DNA of 64,000 nt from Polyangiaceae bacterium (lineage in GTDB: Bacteria > Myxococcota_A > Polyangia > Polyangiales > Polyangiaceae): the NCBI GenBank assembly GCA_025937835.1, contig JAICQO010000003.1, positions 62,001-126,000 on the forward strand. The letters are read 5' to 3'. Below are positions 9,961-20,594 of the stretch, piece by piece (within the stretch, counting starts at the first letter, position 1; each line of letters opens with the position of its first letter). The position numbers were made by a program, and so were the translations under genes. The notes below the pieces were generated by a model, which saw only the letters and a program-made list of their open reading frames with translations, did no database searches and was not told where the DNA came from.

Positions 9961-10955
9961 CGCGCGGCTGGCTCGACCGCCGCCTTCGGTTGCCAGGCGC
10001 GGCTCTTGACGACCTTGCCCACGCTCTTGCCGAACAGCAGCGGAAACCGCAGCGTGAGCTCGCCGAGCGCTCGCAGCTTGACGGGCAAGGGCTCGTGGCC
10101 GCGATCGTCCAGGATCCAGCCGATGGCGCGGCCGTAAATCACGAACGGGTAGCTCGGCAGGAGCAGCGCGACGCGCGCCGGCATGTTGCGCAGCAGCACG
10201 CCGAAATAAAACTGCACGTTGCCCTCGATCTCCCGCTCCAGGTTGGCGCCGCGGCGGTCGGCGCCGCCGTCGATATCCATGCGGCGGATGATGCGCGCGG
10301 TCGGGTCGAACGCGATGTAGTCGCCCGGTCCCATCGTGCTGCGCAGCCGGAACGAGAAGTCGTGCTCCTCCTGGCCGTTGCGGCACTCGTCCACCCAGCC
10401 GCCGGCGCGGATCGCGGCCAGGCGGCGGATCGAGGAGTTCGCGCCGCGCAGGTACTTGCTGCTCTGCTTGCGCTCTTTCACGGCCGGAAACGCCATCGGC
10501 GTGCCGAACACGGAGTAGCTCATGGCCCAGCGCTGCGCGAGCTTCGGGAAGCGCCGCTCGAAGCCGCCCCCGCCGCCGCCCTCGCGGTCTTCCCCGCCGT
10601 GCACGGCGATGCAGTGGGGGTCCTCGAAGTTTTGCATGTGCCGGCTGATCCAGTCGTCGGTCGCCGGCAGGTCGTCGTCGTCGATGATCAGCACGACCTC
10701 GCCGAGCGCCGAGCGCATGCCCACGTTGCGGGCTCCGCCGACGCCGAGCGGAGGGTGGAGCTCCATGCGGATCCGCGTGTCCTCGCCGATCACGCGCTCG
10801 AGCTCTTCGAAGGCGGGCAGCTCGCGGCGCGTGCTCTGCTCGATGATCAAGATCTCGAAGCTCGGGTAGTCCTGGCGCCGCAGCCGATCCAGGAGCTCGA
10901 GCACGCTCGGCAGGCGGTTGTACGACGGGACCAGCACCGTACAGCGCGGAGTCAT
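9957..10955 (-). CDS. Glycosyltransferase family 2
   Basis: A 332-residue GT-A enzyme. The N-terminus has TVLVPSYNR, then LGVGGARNVGMRSA and the metal/nucleotide-binding LIIDDDDLP, the DxD-like motif of GT2 enzymes. Later, GGWVDECRNGQEEHDFSFRL fits the acceptor-side ED/E motif. A hydrophobic stretch near 262-275 (VALLLPSYPFVIYG) could be a membrane-associated helix. ATG 10955 is chosen because the conserved strand starts at residue 5; the frame continues open to 11240 without homology. It is upstream of, and translationally coupled to, the GT4-like gene. It is divergent from nagZ with 112 bp between starts. Confidence 0.88.
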   Translation of the reverse strand: MTPRCTVLVPSYNRLPSVLELLDRLRRQDYPSFEILIIEQSTRRELPAFEELERVIGEDTRIRMELHPPLGVGGARNVGMRSALGEVVLIIDDDDLPATDDWISRHMQNFEDPHCIAVHGGEDREGGGGGGFERRFPKLAQRWAMSYSVFGTPMAFPAVKERKQSSKYLRGANSSIRRLAAIRAGGWVDECRNGQEEHDFSFRLRSTMGPGDYIAFDPTARIIRRMDIDGGADRRGANLEREIEGNVQFYFGVLLRNMPARVALLLPSYPFVIYGRAIGWILDDRGHEPLPVKLRALGELTLRFPLLFGKSVGKVVKSRAWQPKAAVEPAAR

Positions 10956-11067
10956 CGCGGCGCTGTCTGCCACGATCTTTGATTCGAAGCCACGGAAAGC
11001 CTCGCCGCCCTGGAAAAGCGGGAAAAACGCAGAGCTCGCGGGTCCTCTGCTGGTGTAGCCTCGTCGC

Positions 11068-12153
11068 ATGCGGTCCCTGGAGCGCGACGCAGCGAGCCTG
11101 TTTTGCATGGGGTTTCCCGGCTCCGCTCCGAGCTCGGAGCTCCGGGAGCTGGTCGCGCGCGGTGTGCGCACGGTGATCTTGTTCTCGCGCAACGTGGGCG
11201 GAGGGCCCGCGGCCGTGGCCGAGCTCACGCGCTCGCTCAAGGCGCTGACGCCCGAGCCGCTCGGTGTGTTCGTGGATCAAGAGGGCGGCAAGGTGCAGCG
11301 CCTGCGCGAGGGCTTCACGCGCATTCCGCCGATGCGACGGCTCGGCGAGCGCGCGGATCCCGAGCTCGCGTTCCGCACCGGGCTGGTGATCGGACGGGAG
11401 CTGCGCGCGGTCGGCATCGACGCCACGTTCGCGCCCGTGCTCGACGTCGACACGAACCCGAACAACCCGGTGATCGGCGAGCGCTCGCTGTCGCCGGATC
11501 CGGGGCGGGTCGCCGAGCTCGGGGTCGCGCTGCTGCGCGGGCTCTCCGCGGCCGGCGCCGGGGCCTGCGCCAAGCATTTCCCTGGCCACGGAGACACCGA
11601 GCTCGATTCGCACCTCGCGCTGCCGAGGCTTCCACACTCGCTCGAGCGCATCGAGGCGGTGGAGCTCGTGCCGTTCCGCGCGGCGATCGCCGCCGGAGTG
11701 CCGGCGATCATGACCGCGCACGTGGTCTTCGCCGCGCTCGATCCGTCGCTGCCCGCCACGCTCAGCGCGAACGCGCTCGCGCTGCTGCGAGATCGCCTCG
11801 GCTTCGACGGCCTGGTGGTCAGCGACGACACGGAGATGCACGCGCTCGTGGACCACTTCGGGCTCGAGGAGGCGGTGGTGCGCGGTTTCGCCGCGGGCCT
11901 CGATCTGTTCCTCGTGTGCCACACCGCGAGCCGCGTCGAACGCGGGATCGAGGCGCTGGTGCGGGCAGTTCGCGACGGCGTGGTGCCGGCGCAGCGCATC
12001 GAAGAAGCGCGGGGGCGGCTAAACCGCTTCCTCAGCCGCTTCGCCGCGCCGGCCGACTACACTCCGGACCTCGCCTGCCTGCAAAGCAGTGAGCACGTGG
12101 CGCTCTCCCGAGCCATCGATCCGGCGATCGAGAACGAAATACCCCAATCATGA
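11068..12153 (+). CDS. nagZ: Beta-N-acetylhexosaminidase, GH3 family
   Basis: A 361-residue GH3 enzyme of the NagZ type, which cleaves GlcNAc from anhydromuropeptides during cell-wall recycling. The hallmark KHFPGHGDT at 169-177 with downstream DSH supplies the His/Asp general acid-base dyad, and SDD at 252-254 contains the nucleophilic Asp. VDQEGGKVQRL (69-79) and DVDTNPNNPVIG are also typical. There is no signal peptide, which fits a cytosolic enzyme. ATG 11068 matches the family N-terminus. It overlaps the next gene, an SGNH lipoprotein, by ATGA. Confidence 0.94.
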   Translation: MRSLERDAASLFCMGFPGSAPSSELRELVARGVRTVILFSRNVGGGPAAVAELTRSLKALTPEPLGVFVDQEGGKVQRLREGFTRIPPMRRLGERADPELAFRTGLVIGRELRAVGIDATFAPVLDVDTNPNNPVIGERSLSPDPGRVAELGVALLRGLSAAGAGACAKHFPGHGDTELDSHLALPRLPHSLERIEAVELVPFRAAIAAGVPAIMTAHVVFAALDPSLPATLSANALALLRDRLGFDGLVVSDDTEMHALVDHFGLEEAVVRGFAAGLDLFLVCHTASRVERGIEALVRAVRDGVVPAQRIEEARGRLNRFLSRFAAPADYTPDLACLQSSEHVALSRAIDPAIENEIPQS

Positions 12154-12968
12154 CCCTTCGCAGCTTCTGCTTGCTCTGTGCCGCGCTGTTCGCCTGTGAA
12201 GCGCCGAGGCCCGCTCGGTCGCCCGAACCGGCGCCGGTGGTGGCGAGCGCCACGGCGGCGACGCCCGCTTCGGCCCCGCCGCCCGCAGCCAGCGAGCTCC
12301 CCCCCGGCGAGGCGCCCGACATCGCTGCCCCGCGCGATCGCGAGTACCCGTGGATGTCCGTCGAGGCCTGGTGGCAGCGGCAGAGGGCGCTCGCGGCCAT
12401 CGATCCGGGAGTGAAGCAGCGCTCCGAGCTGGCGTTCCTCGGCGATTCGATCGTCGAGGGGTGGGACGACGGGGTGTGGAACGAATACTACGCGCGTTAC
12501 AACCCGGTGCGGCTCGGGCTCGGCGGAGACAAGACGCAGCAGGTGCTCTACCGCATCGAGCACGGCGAGCTCGACGGGCTCGGCTCGAAGCTGGTCGTGA
12601 TCCTGATCGGCACCAACAATTTCGGGCTCGGCACGTCGACACCGGAGCTCGTGGCGCGGGGGGTCAGCGCCGTGGTGCGCGCGGTGCAGGCCAAGCTGCC
12701 CGAAGCGCGGATCTTGCTGCTCGGCATCCTGCCGCGCGACGAGCAGCCCGGTACCCCGCTGCGGAACAACGTCGCCGCGACGAACGCGCTGATCGCGCGC
12801 CTGGCCAGCGATCGCGTCGAGTACCTCGACATCGGACAGCAGTTCCTGGATCCGGCGGGCAAGCTGCCGGCCGAGCTGATGGCCGACTTCCTGCACCCAA
12901 CCCGCAAGGGTTATCGGGTGTTCGCCGAGGCGATCGCGCCGGCGATCCGGGCGCGGCTCGGGCACTGA
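12150..12968 (+). CDS. SGNH/GDSL hydrolase lipoprotein
   Basis: A 272-residue esterase-like lipoprotein resembling the PAF-acetylhydrolase IB type of SGNH enzymes. A signal peptide ends in lipobox LFAC with Cys16, followed by an Ala/Pro-rich spacer to about 60. Block I is LGDSI (Ser about 100), block III is GTNN (about 154) and block V is DFLHP (about 247), so the Ser/Asp/His triad looks intact. It is translationally coupled to nagZ, suggesting envelope glycan or peptidoglycan de-esterification, though substrate is inferred from context only. Confidence 0.88.
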   Translation: MTLRSFCLLCAALFACEAPRPARSPEPAPVVASATAATPASAPPPAASELPPGEAPDIAAPRDREYPWMSVEAWWQRQRALAAIDPGVKQRSELAFLGDSIVEGWDDGVWNEYYARYNPVRLGLGGDKTQQVLYRIEHGELDGLGSKLVVILIGTNNFGLGTSTPELVARGVSAVVRAVQAKLPEARILLLGILPRDEQPGTPLRNNVAATNALIARLASDRVEYLDIGQQFLDPAGKLPAELMADFLHPTRKGYRVFAEAIAPAIRARLGH

Positions 12969-12983
12969 GCGCGTCGTGAAGCG

Positions 12984-13412
12984 CTAGCCGCCGCAGGTGA
13001 CGCGCGGCCCGCCGTTGCTCTCGCTGCAGCTGCAATCGGACAGGATGCGATCGATGCAGGCGCAGCTCGACTTGGGCGCGCATTGGGGAAGCCAGCTACA
13101 GCCGGGCCCGCCCGCCGCGCTCTCGTCGCAATAAAAGCCCGCGGGGCAGAGCCCGCTGCCGCACGCGAAGCACGAGCCGTCCGCGCACGGATCGGTCTCG
13201 GCCGAGGACGCGGTGTCCGCCCCTGCCGAGTTCTCGGCCTCGTCATCGCCGCCGGAGGACTCCCTGCGGTCCCGCTGCGAGGATTCGGCAACGTCCGACG
13301 GCGCCTCGGCCTCCGGCGTGGCGCCGCCGCCGCACGACAACAGCGCGAGCCCGGGGCCCAGCGCCACGAAATGACCTCGGATCCAACGAGAGAAAGCGAG
13401 CACCGTCCTCAC
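12984..13412 (-). CDS. Small Cys-rich lipoprotein
   Basis: A 142-residue lipoprotein of unknown function. The signal peptide ends in LLSC (Cys27). An acidic Ser/Glu/Asp-rich spacer runs to about 75, and the C-terminal 65 residues contain 12 Cys in compact CxxxxCxxC-like spacing, indicating a small disulphide-stabilised domain (CADGSCFACGSGLCPAGFYC). It converges on the SGNH gene with a 15-bp gap and is divergent from the FAD oxidase gene, 52 bp away. Similar Cys-rich surface lipoproteins recur in the window at 27.1 and 55.9 kb. Confidence 0.7.
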   Translation of the reverse strand: MRTVLAFSRWIRGHFVALGPGLALLSCGGGATPEAEAPSDVAESSQRDRRESSGGDDEAENSAGADTASSAETDPCADGSCFACGSGLCPAGFYCDESAAGGPGCSWLPQCAPKSSCACIDRILSDCSCSESNGGPRVTCGG

Positions 13413-13464
13413 CTATAGCTCGATTTTCGAGCAGTTCGCCCGCACACGGTGTAGAAAAATCGCC

Positions 13465-15480
13465 GTGCCGATCGAGTCTCTTCTGAGGCGAGCGACACCC
13501 CATGCGCGTGTCAGTACCCTCACGCCGGACCTCGAGGCGTACTCGCGAGATCTTTGGCCACGCGGGCTGATCGAGATCCAGAGCGGCAAGCCGCGCTCGC
13601 CGGTGCCGCGCGCCGTGGTCTGGCCGGAGTCGGTGGAGGACGTGGCACGGCTGGTCGCGCTCGCGAACCGCGAAGGGCTTTCGCTGGTGCCGTTCGGCGC
13701 GGGCAGCGGCGTGTGCGGCGGCGTGCGCGCAGAGCCCAGCAGCGTGATCGTCGATCTGAAGCGGCTGGATCGGCGCGCCGTCGAGCCGGGCCCCGTGCTC
13801 TCGGTCGGCGCCGGCATGCTGGGCATCACCCTCGAAAACGAGCTGCTCGAGCAAGGCTTCACGATCGGCCATTATCCGTCGAGCATCCTGTGCTCCACGG
13901 TCGGCGGCTGGGTCGCGGCGCGCGGCGCGGGCCAGTGCTCCACCCGCTACGGGAAAATCGAGGACATGGTGACGTCGGTCGAAGCCGTGCTCGGCACGGG
14001 TGAAGTGCTGACGGCGAAGGTCCGCGCGCGCGGGCCGAGCCTGGTGCCGCTGCTCGTCGGCAGCGAGGGCACGCTCGGCATCATCACGCGCGCCTCGCTG
14101 CGCCTGCACCCCGCGCCCGCGCACCGCGAGTACGCGGCCTACGCCTTCGACACGCTCGAGGGCGGCGTGAACGCGCTGCGCGATCTGCTGCAGGCTGGCG
14201 TGCGCCCCACGATCGCCCGGCTCTACGATCCCATCGACACCGTGCTGTTCGTCCACGACGACGATCGCGAGCGCCCGCCGCGCGAAGAGCCGAAACCTCC
14301 AGGCGCCCGGGCGGCGTTGCTGCGGGCCGTGCTCAAGAAGCCAGCGCTCCTGGCGCGCGCCGTGGGCCTGCTCGAATCGAGCGTGATGCGCCGGGCGGCG
14401 TTGATCCTCGTTCACGAGGGCTCGCCCGACGAGGCGCGGGAGCAAGCGCGGCGCGCCGACGCGATCTGCCGCGCGCGCGCCACACCGCTCGGTGAGGGGC
14501 CGGCCCGGGCCTGGTTCCGCCACCGCTACTCGGTGAGCTACCGTCAGGCGCCGTTGTTCCGCGGCGGCGCTTTCAGCGACACGATGGAAGTCGCGGCGCC
14601 CTGGTCGAGGGTGCTCGGCGTCTACGAGGCCGTGCGCCGAGCCGTGGGCGAGCACTGCGTCGTGATGGCGCACCTGAGCCACGCCTACCCCGACGGGTCG
14701 AGCCTGTACTTCACCTTCGCCGGCACCGAGCACGGGGACGAGAGCGCCCTCACGGTGTACGAGCGCGCCTGGCGTGCCGCGCTCGGCGCCGCGATCGACG
14801 CCGGCGCCACGTTGAGCCACCACCACGGCGTGGGCCGCAGCAAGGCACCGCGGCTCGCCGAAGAGCTCGGAGCCGGCACCGCGGTCGTCCGCGACTTGAA
14901 GCGCGCCTGGGATCCCTCCGGCCTGTTGAACCCGGGCGCCTTGATCCCCGAGCCCGGCCCGCGCGAGGCGCGACCAGAACCGGCGCCGAGCAGTGAACCG
15001 AGCCTCGACCGCGAGAGCGCGCTCGCCGAGCTGCCGGGAAGCTTCACGCTCGCCGAATGCGAGCGCTTCGTCGAGGCGCAGGGCCACACGCTCGGCCTGG
15101 ATTTCTCGGCGTTCGACGGCTCGCTCGCGCTAAACGAGTGGATCGCGCGCGGGCTCCCCGGCACGCCGGATCGCTTCGAGGATCCGGTGCAAGCGCCGAT
15201 CAGCGGCTTCACGGCGCGGCTGCACGACGGGCGTCGCATCGTGGTCCCGGCGGCGCCGCGCCGGGCGGTGGGCCCCGATTTGTCTGCGCTGTTCAACGGT
15301 ATGCGCCAGCGCATCGGGCACATCGAACGCGCGGCTCTGGTGGCAGTGCCGCTCGGCGCGCCACGCCCGCCACGGCTCCCGTTCGCCGGCGATCGCGAGC
15401 CAGCCCTCGACGAGAGTGAACGGCGGGCCATCGCGTCCCTGTGCAGTGCGCTCGGCGTGGCTGCACCGTTCGAGCGTTGA
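13465..15480 (+). CDS. FAD-linked oxidase with a second, partial FAD-domain-like region
   Basis: A 671-residue flavoprotein of the GlcD / alkyl-DHAP synthase superfamily. Residues 48-225 form the PCMH FAD domain, with PFGAGSGVCGG and GSEGTLGIIT (about 199); the cap region has HHHGVGRSK at about 451-459, typical of alkyl-DHAP synthase-like enzymes. Residues after 510 are an extra domain: GPDLSALFNGMRQRIGHIE resembles the GPSLVPLLVGSEGTLGIIT segment of the first domain, so it may be a decayed second half. It starts with GTG 13465 and lacks a clear Shine-Dalgarno sequence. The substrate is unknown; ether-lipid synthesis or hydroxyacid oxidation are both possible. Confidence 0.85.
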   Translation: MPIESLLRRATPHARVSTLTPDLEAYSRDLWPRGLIEIQSGKPRSPVPRAVVWPESVEDVARLVALANREGLSLVPFGAGSGVCGGVRAEPSSVIVDLKRLDRRAVEPGPVLSVGAGMLGITLENELLEQGFTIGHYPSSILCSTVGGWVAARGAGQCSTRYGKIEDMVTSVEAVLGTGEVLTAKVRARGPSLVPLLVGSEGTLGIITRASLRLHPAPAHREYAAYAFDTLEGGVNALRDLLQAGVRPTIARLYDPIDTVLFVHDDDRERPPREEPKPPGARAALLRAVLKKPALLARAVGLLESSVMRRAALILVHEGSPDEAREQARRADAICRARATPLGEGPARAWFRHRYSVSYRQAPLFRGGAFSDTMEVAAPWSRVLGVYEAVRRAVGEHCVVMAHLSHAYPDGSSLYFTFAGTEHGDESALTVYERAWRAALGAAIDAGATLSHHHGVGRSKAPRLAEELGAGTAVVRDLKRAWDPSGLLNPGALIPEPGPREARPEPAPSSEPSLDRESALAELPGSFTLAECERFVEAQGHTLGLDFSAFDGSLALNEWIARGLPGTPDRFEDPVQAPISGFTARLHDGRRIVVPAAPRRAVGPDLSALFNGMRQRIGHIERAALVAVPLGAPRPPRLPFAGDREPALDESERRAIASLCSALGVAAPFER

Positions 15481-15528
15481 TGCGTCCGCGGTGAGTCGCA
15501 TCACGGCACCATCTACTGCAACGGAGAT

Positions 15529-16824
15529 CTACTCTTTGCCGCCGAAGAGCCGCTTCAAGCGAGCGCCGACGCTGGTTCCGGAGCCGCCGTTGCGGAGGCG
15601 ACCGAGCAAGGCTTGCGCTTCTTCGAGCTCGGGCGCGAACGCGAGGACCCTCTCGAGCTCCGCGCGCGCGTCGCCCGGGCGGCCTTCGCGCTCGTACAGA
15701 CACGCCAGGTGGAAGCCGATGCGCGCGTTCCCGGGGAACAAGCTGGCGGCCTTGCTGGCGAAGGAAGAAAGGCGCGCGACGCTGCTCGGATCCGCTTGCG
15801 CGAGCGACCAGGCCTCTTCGACCTTGGCCTCCATCGCGCGCTCTCGGACGCGGTGTTCGCGCTCTGCACGGCTGGGATCGGCGGGGGCAATGTCGCTCGT
15901 GGCGGTGCGGCGCGGCGGGATACCGGAGCTGCTCGGGGCCGTGAAGGGCGGAACGGAGCGCGCGGCTGGCGCGACCGGAGGCAGCGACGAAACCCGGATT
16001 GGCGGAGAAGACGCGGTCGGCGGGGTCTTGATCGGTGTCGGGGGGCGAGACAGCGCCGGCGCGTCGGAGACACGCAAGTGGTGGGTCAGCCACAGTACGT
16101 ACAGCGACGCCGGCAGCGGATCCGAAGGGTGGGCTCGGCGCTGCTGAAGCTCTTCGACGCGGAGCGGCGAGCGGGCCAGCCCTTCCACGAGCGAGCGGAT
16201 CGGCCCGGATAGCGTGGCGAGCAGGGAGCGCGCACCGATCGGATCCAGCGAGACCTTGCGCGCGCCGAAGGCGGCGACGGCGCTGTCGACGCGCTCTGGA
16301 TGTTTGCCAGCGAGCACACAGACCAGGATCAGGTTCAGCGGCTCGATCGGCGCGGCAAGGTGCGCCGCGACCGGCTGCACGGGATCGGCGGAGAGCTCGT
16401 AGCGCGTCGAGTCCGACAGCGCGGCCAGGCTGCGCACACCTTGAACGACGAGGGCTTCGCGCCCCGCGGCGACGCTGCTCGCGGGCAGCAGCTTGAGGCT
16501 CTCGACCGCTTCGAACAACTCCAGGCCGTAGTCGTGCGCGTGCCGCTGCGCGAGGCTCAGGATATCGGGCGGGAGCAGGCTGGACAGCGACTCTTCCTTC
16601 AGCGCGTCGGTTGCCCACGGGCCGCTCGCGCCGCGCACGGCGCCGTGCTCGATCCAGAGCGTGGACGGCGCCTCGCCCTCCGGCTCGAGCCTGAGGGTGC
16701 CGCTGAACGCGAAGTTGTAGGCCTCGGCCAGGAGCTCGGCGAGCGACGTCGGGCCGAGTTGCCCGCGGGTACGCACCGCCGAGGTCGCGGCGCCGGATCC
16801 AAAGCTGCGATTGCCTTCGTTCAC
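15529..16824 (-). CDS. DUF4388 (PATAN-like) and TPR protein
   Basis: A 431-residue cytosolic protein. Residues about 22-75 fit the DUF4388/PATAN pattern (TSLAELLAEAYNFAFSGTLRL, then STLWIEHGAVRGASG), found in many deltaproteobacterial signalling proteins. A second helical region runs to 260, a Ser/Pro-rich disordered linker spans about 260-325, and the C-terminus has two TPR-like helix pairs (ARIGFHLACLYEREGRPGDARAEL). No enzyme motif is visible, and a protein-interaction role in gliding or signalling is inferred from the family. It converges on the FAD oxidase gene and is divergent from the beta-propeller gene. Confidence 0.75.
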   Translation of the reverse strand: MNEGNRSFGSGAATSAVRTRGQLGPTSLAELLAEAYNFAFSGTLRLEPEGEAPSTLWIEHGAVRGASGPWATDALKEESLSSLLPPDILSLAQRHAHDYGLELFEAVESLKLLPASSVAAGREALVVQGVRSLAALSDSTRYELSADPVQPVAAHLAAPIEPLNLILVCVLAGKHPERVDSAVAAFGARKVSLDPIGARSLLATLSGPIRSLVEGLARSPLRVEELQQRRAHPSDPLPASLYVLWLTHHLRVSDAPALSRPPTPIKTPPTASSPPIRVSSLPPVAPAARSVPPFTAPSSSGIPPRRTATSDIAPADPSRAEREHRVRERAMEAKVEEAWSLAQADPSSVARLSSFASKAASLFPGNARIGFHLACLYEREGRPGDARAELERVLAFAPELEEAQALLGRLRNGGSGTSVGARLKRLFGGKE

Positions 16825-17050
16825 TGTCGTGGGATCTTGCGGGGGATCGTTTCGGAGCCCTACGAGATCCGGGGGTCGAGCTTAGTTTCGCTTCCGCGAC
16901 CTGCAAGCCACGCCTTGCACCGCGCCGAACGTCCGAGGACGGAAACCGAGGGGACATCGGGGTGAGCCGGGCTCGACTACTGACAGCGGAAAGCCCCCCG
17001 ACTACTCTCGTCCGCTTCAACGCGCCCAGCGGCGCAAGAAAGGGGACTCG

Positions 17051-18031
17051 ATGAAACAACTAGGGGCAGGCTTGGCTGTCGCTCTCTCGGCGGCTCTGGC
17101 GCTCGGTGTCGTGACGAGCAGCGCGGGTGCTGCATGCCAGGAGCCGGTGGTGGTGGCGGAGTTCGTGAGCATGCAAGACATCCCCGAGTCGGTCACGACC
17201 GACGACGACGGCAATCTGTACGTCACGAACGGCGGTGCGATCCTGAAGCGCCCGCCCGGTGGCAGCTTCTCGCCGTTCGCGACCCTGCCGATCGACGCCT
17301 TCGCGCTGGGCGTGAAGGTCGGGCCGGACGGCTGCGTTTACACCGTCAGCACCAGCCTGACCGTGGGCGTGGATGCCGCGTTCGTGTGGCGCGCCTGCGA
17401 ACCGGACGAGGTGGAGGTGTTCGCCGAGCTCGATCACGCGGGCGCCCCGAACGATCTCGCCTTCGGACCCGGCGGCGCACTGTACGTGACCGATCCGGTG
17501 CTGGGACGGATCTGGAAGGTCGACACCGGCGGCAACCCGAGTGTGTTCGCCGATCACCCGTTGCTCGATGGTGTGGCTGCCGATCCGGCGCTCACGTTTC
17601 GCCCGCTCGGCGCCAACGGCATCGCCGTCGACAAACGCGGCAAGAATCTTTACGTGTCGAACACCGATCAAGCCAGTGTGGTGCGCATTCCCCTGAACGG
17701 CAGCGCGCACACGCCACGAACGTTCGTCCAGGATTCAGCGCTGCGCGGCGCCGACGGCGTGGCCTTCGACCGCAGCGGCACGTTGTTCGTCGCCGTGAAC
17801 GGTCGCGACGCGCTGGTCGAGATAAAATCGAACGGAGCCGTGACCGAGCTGGAGTCGGGCGCGCCGCTCGACAGCCCCTCGAGCCTGGTGTTCGGCGCGA
17901 CCCACGCCGACCAGCATCAGCTTTACCTGGTGAGCTCCGCTTTCTTGCGCACTCTCGGGATCTCGCCCGGCACTCCGGCGCCGGCGTTGCTGCGCCTTCG
18001 CGCCAACGTGAAGGGGCTACCGCTGCCTTAG
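17051..18031 (+). CDS. Secreted SMP-30/NHL-like beta-propeller protein
   Basis: A 326-residue exported protein. A clear signal peptide ends near residue 27 (SSAGA). The mature part has repeated propeller blades of the form GNLYVTN, GALYVTDP, GKNLYVSNTDQ and GTLFVAVNG, each followed by an Asp/Gly turn, as in SMP-30/gluconolactonase and NHL proteins. Enzymatic metal ligands cannot be assigned. The ATG is preceded by AAAGGGGA at 17037-17044. The 226-bp gap to the divergent DUF4388 gene probably carries both promoters. It converges with the histidine kinase gene, overlapping by 4 bp. Confidence 0.8.
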   Translation: MKQLGAGLAVALSAALALGVVTSSAGAACQEPVVVAEFVSMQDIPESVTTDDDGNLYVTNGGAILKRPPGGSFSPFATLPIDAFALGVKVGPDGCVYTVSTSLTVGVDAAFVWRACEPDEVEVFAELDHAGAPNDLAFGPGGALYVTDPVLGRIWKVDTGGNPSVFADHPLLDGVAADPALTFRPLGANGIAVDKRGKNLYVSNTDQASVVRIPLNGSAHTPRTFVQDSALRGADGVAFDRSGTLFVAVNGRDALVEIKSNGAVTELESGAPLDSPSSLVFGATHADQHQLYLVSSAFLRTLGISPGTPAPALLRLRANVKGLPLP

Positions 18032-19703
18032 TTGCCGACGCCGAGCCGCGCGGCCGTCGCGTCTTCGGGCACGGCCGCGCGCAGCACCTCGATCAGCTCT
18101 TCGTAGGCGAAGGGCTTGGCGAGGAAACCCGACAGCTCGCCCTGCACGAAGTTCATGCGGAATTCGTCCTCGGCGTAGGCCGTGAGCAAGATCACGCGCA
18201 CGCGCGGGTTCAGCTTGCGGAGCTCGCGCAACGTCTGCTCGCCGTTCATGTCGGGCATGGCCAGATCGAGCAACACGATGTCGACCTCGGACGAGTGCTT
18301 GGCGAAGACGTGGCAAGCCATGGCGCCGCCGTCCGCTTCGAGCACGCGGTACCCGATGCTGCGCAGCACCTCGCTCGTGACGATCCGCACCGCGGGCTCG
18401 TCATCGACGACCAGCGCACAGCCGGTCATGCGAAACGCCTGGGCGCGGCTGGCTCGCGAGTGCGAGTCCGGGATGCGCTCGGCCTCGGCAGCCGGCAAGA
18501 GCACGCGGAAACGGCTGCCCCGGCCCGGGCTCGACTCGAGCAAGACCGTCCCGCGGTGCGCCTTGACGATCCCGAGCACGGCGGCGAGACCCAGCCCGCG
18601 GCCCGTGAATTTGGTGGTGAAGAACGGGTCGAACAGGCGGGAGCGCGTGTCTTCGCCGATGCCGCTGCCGTTGTCCTCGACCTCGATGAACGAGTAGCTG
18701 CCCGGCGGCAGGTCGTTCGAAAAGCACGCGCTGCGCAGGATCGCGGCCGTGACGTCGACCACGCCGGTGCGCACGCGGATCGTCCCCACGCCGGAGCCGA
18801 TCGCCTCGGCGGCGTTGGTGACCAGGTTCAACAGCACCTGACGCAGCTGCGTCGCGTCGCCCTGGACCGCGATCACGCCGGTGTTCGGCTCGAACTCGAG
18901 GCGGATCCCCTTGCTGACCGAGGCGCGCAGCAGCTGCCCGAGGCTCTGCACGACCTCGTTCAGGCTCAGCGTCTCGACGGAGAAGCGCCCCTTGCCGGCG
19001 TAGCCGAGCAGCTGCCGCGTCAGCATCCGCGCCTCGAGCGCGGTTTCGCGGATGATCGAAAGGTGCGAGCGTCCCGGCGCGCGCTCCGCGAACAGCGGCG
19101 TGCACAGCTCGGCGCGCGACAAGATCACCGCCAGGAGGTTGTTGAAGTCGTGGGCGATGCCGCCCGCGAGCACCCCGAGGCTCTCGAGCTTCTGTGCGTG
19201 GAGGAGCTGGGCGTGGGCCGCCTCTAGCTCGCGCGTGCGCTGAGCCACGAGCTCTTCCAGGTGTCCGCGGTAGCGCTCGAGCTCGAGCTCGGCGCGCCGC
19301 TGCTCGGTGATGTCCGTCAGGTACACCGCGAGACCGATGATCTGACCGCCGTCGTCGAGCACGGGGCTGTAAGTGTCCTGATAGAAGCGGCGCTCGATGC
19401 GCGCATCGCCGTACTCTTCCACCAGCGTGAAGCTCTCGCCGGACAGGGCGCGATCGAAATTGACGCGCGCCTTCTCGCGGTCGTCTTCGCGCGCGATGAG
19501 CTCCAGCATGTTCGTGCCGACCGCAATCTCCACGCCCCAGATTTGCTTCATGGTGCGGGCGTGGTTCTGATTGAACGCGAGATAGCGGTAGCTCCGATCC
19601 AGCGCGAAGATCACCATCTGCTCCGGGCTCTCGATCAGCGCGCGGAGCACGGCCTCCGGCTGCTGAAAAGTCCCGAGTGGCAACAGCGCTGGCCCGACCC
19701 CCG

Positions 19704-19716
<13 letters not shown>
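18028..19716 (-). CDS. Hybrid histidine kinase: PAS, HisKA, ATPase, receiver
   Basis: A 562-residue soluble sensor kinase. Residues about 20-140 form a PAS domain, a coiled coil follows at 140-178, and the H-box GGIAHDFNNLL gives phospho-acceptor His189. The ATPase domain has VLLNLVTNAAEA (N box), DNGSGI (G1) and GRGLGLAAVLG (G2). The C-terminal receiver (about 437-555) begins VVDDEP and has the phospho-acceptor Asp in VLLDLAMPDMNG. There is no membrane span or output domain, so an unlinked phosphotransfer partner is expected. Its start overlaps the menB stop by 13 bp, so the two genes are probably co-transcribed. Confidence 0.93.

Positions 19717-20594
<878 letters not shown>

Noticed and set aside
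8890-11922. A single 1010-residue minus-strand open frame
   Set aside because: Only its last 356 residues look like a protein. The upstream part runs opposite nagZ and out of frame with the GT2 gene, is Arg/Ala/His-rich, and has no family likeness. Long shadow frames are expected at this GC content.
13243-15087. A 614-residue minus-strand open frame opposite the FAD oxidase
   Set aside because: Its composition (Arg, Ala, His and Gln) is that of an antisense shadow, and the plus strand encodes a clear flavoprotein.
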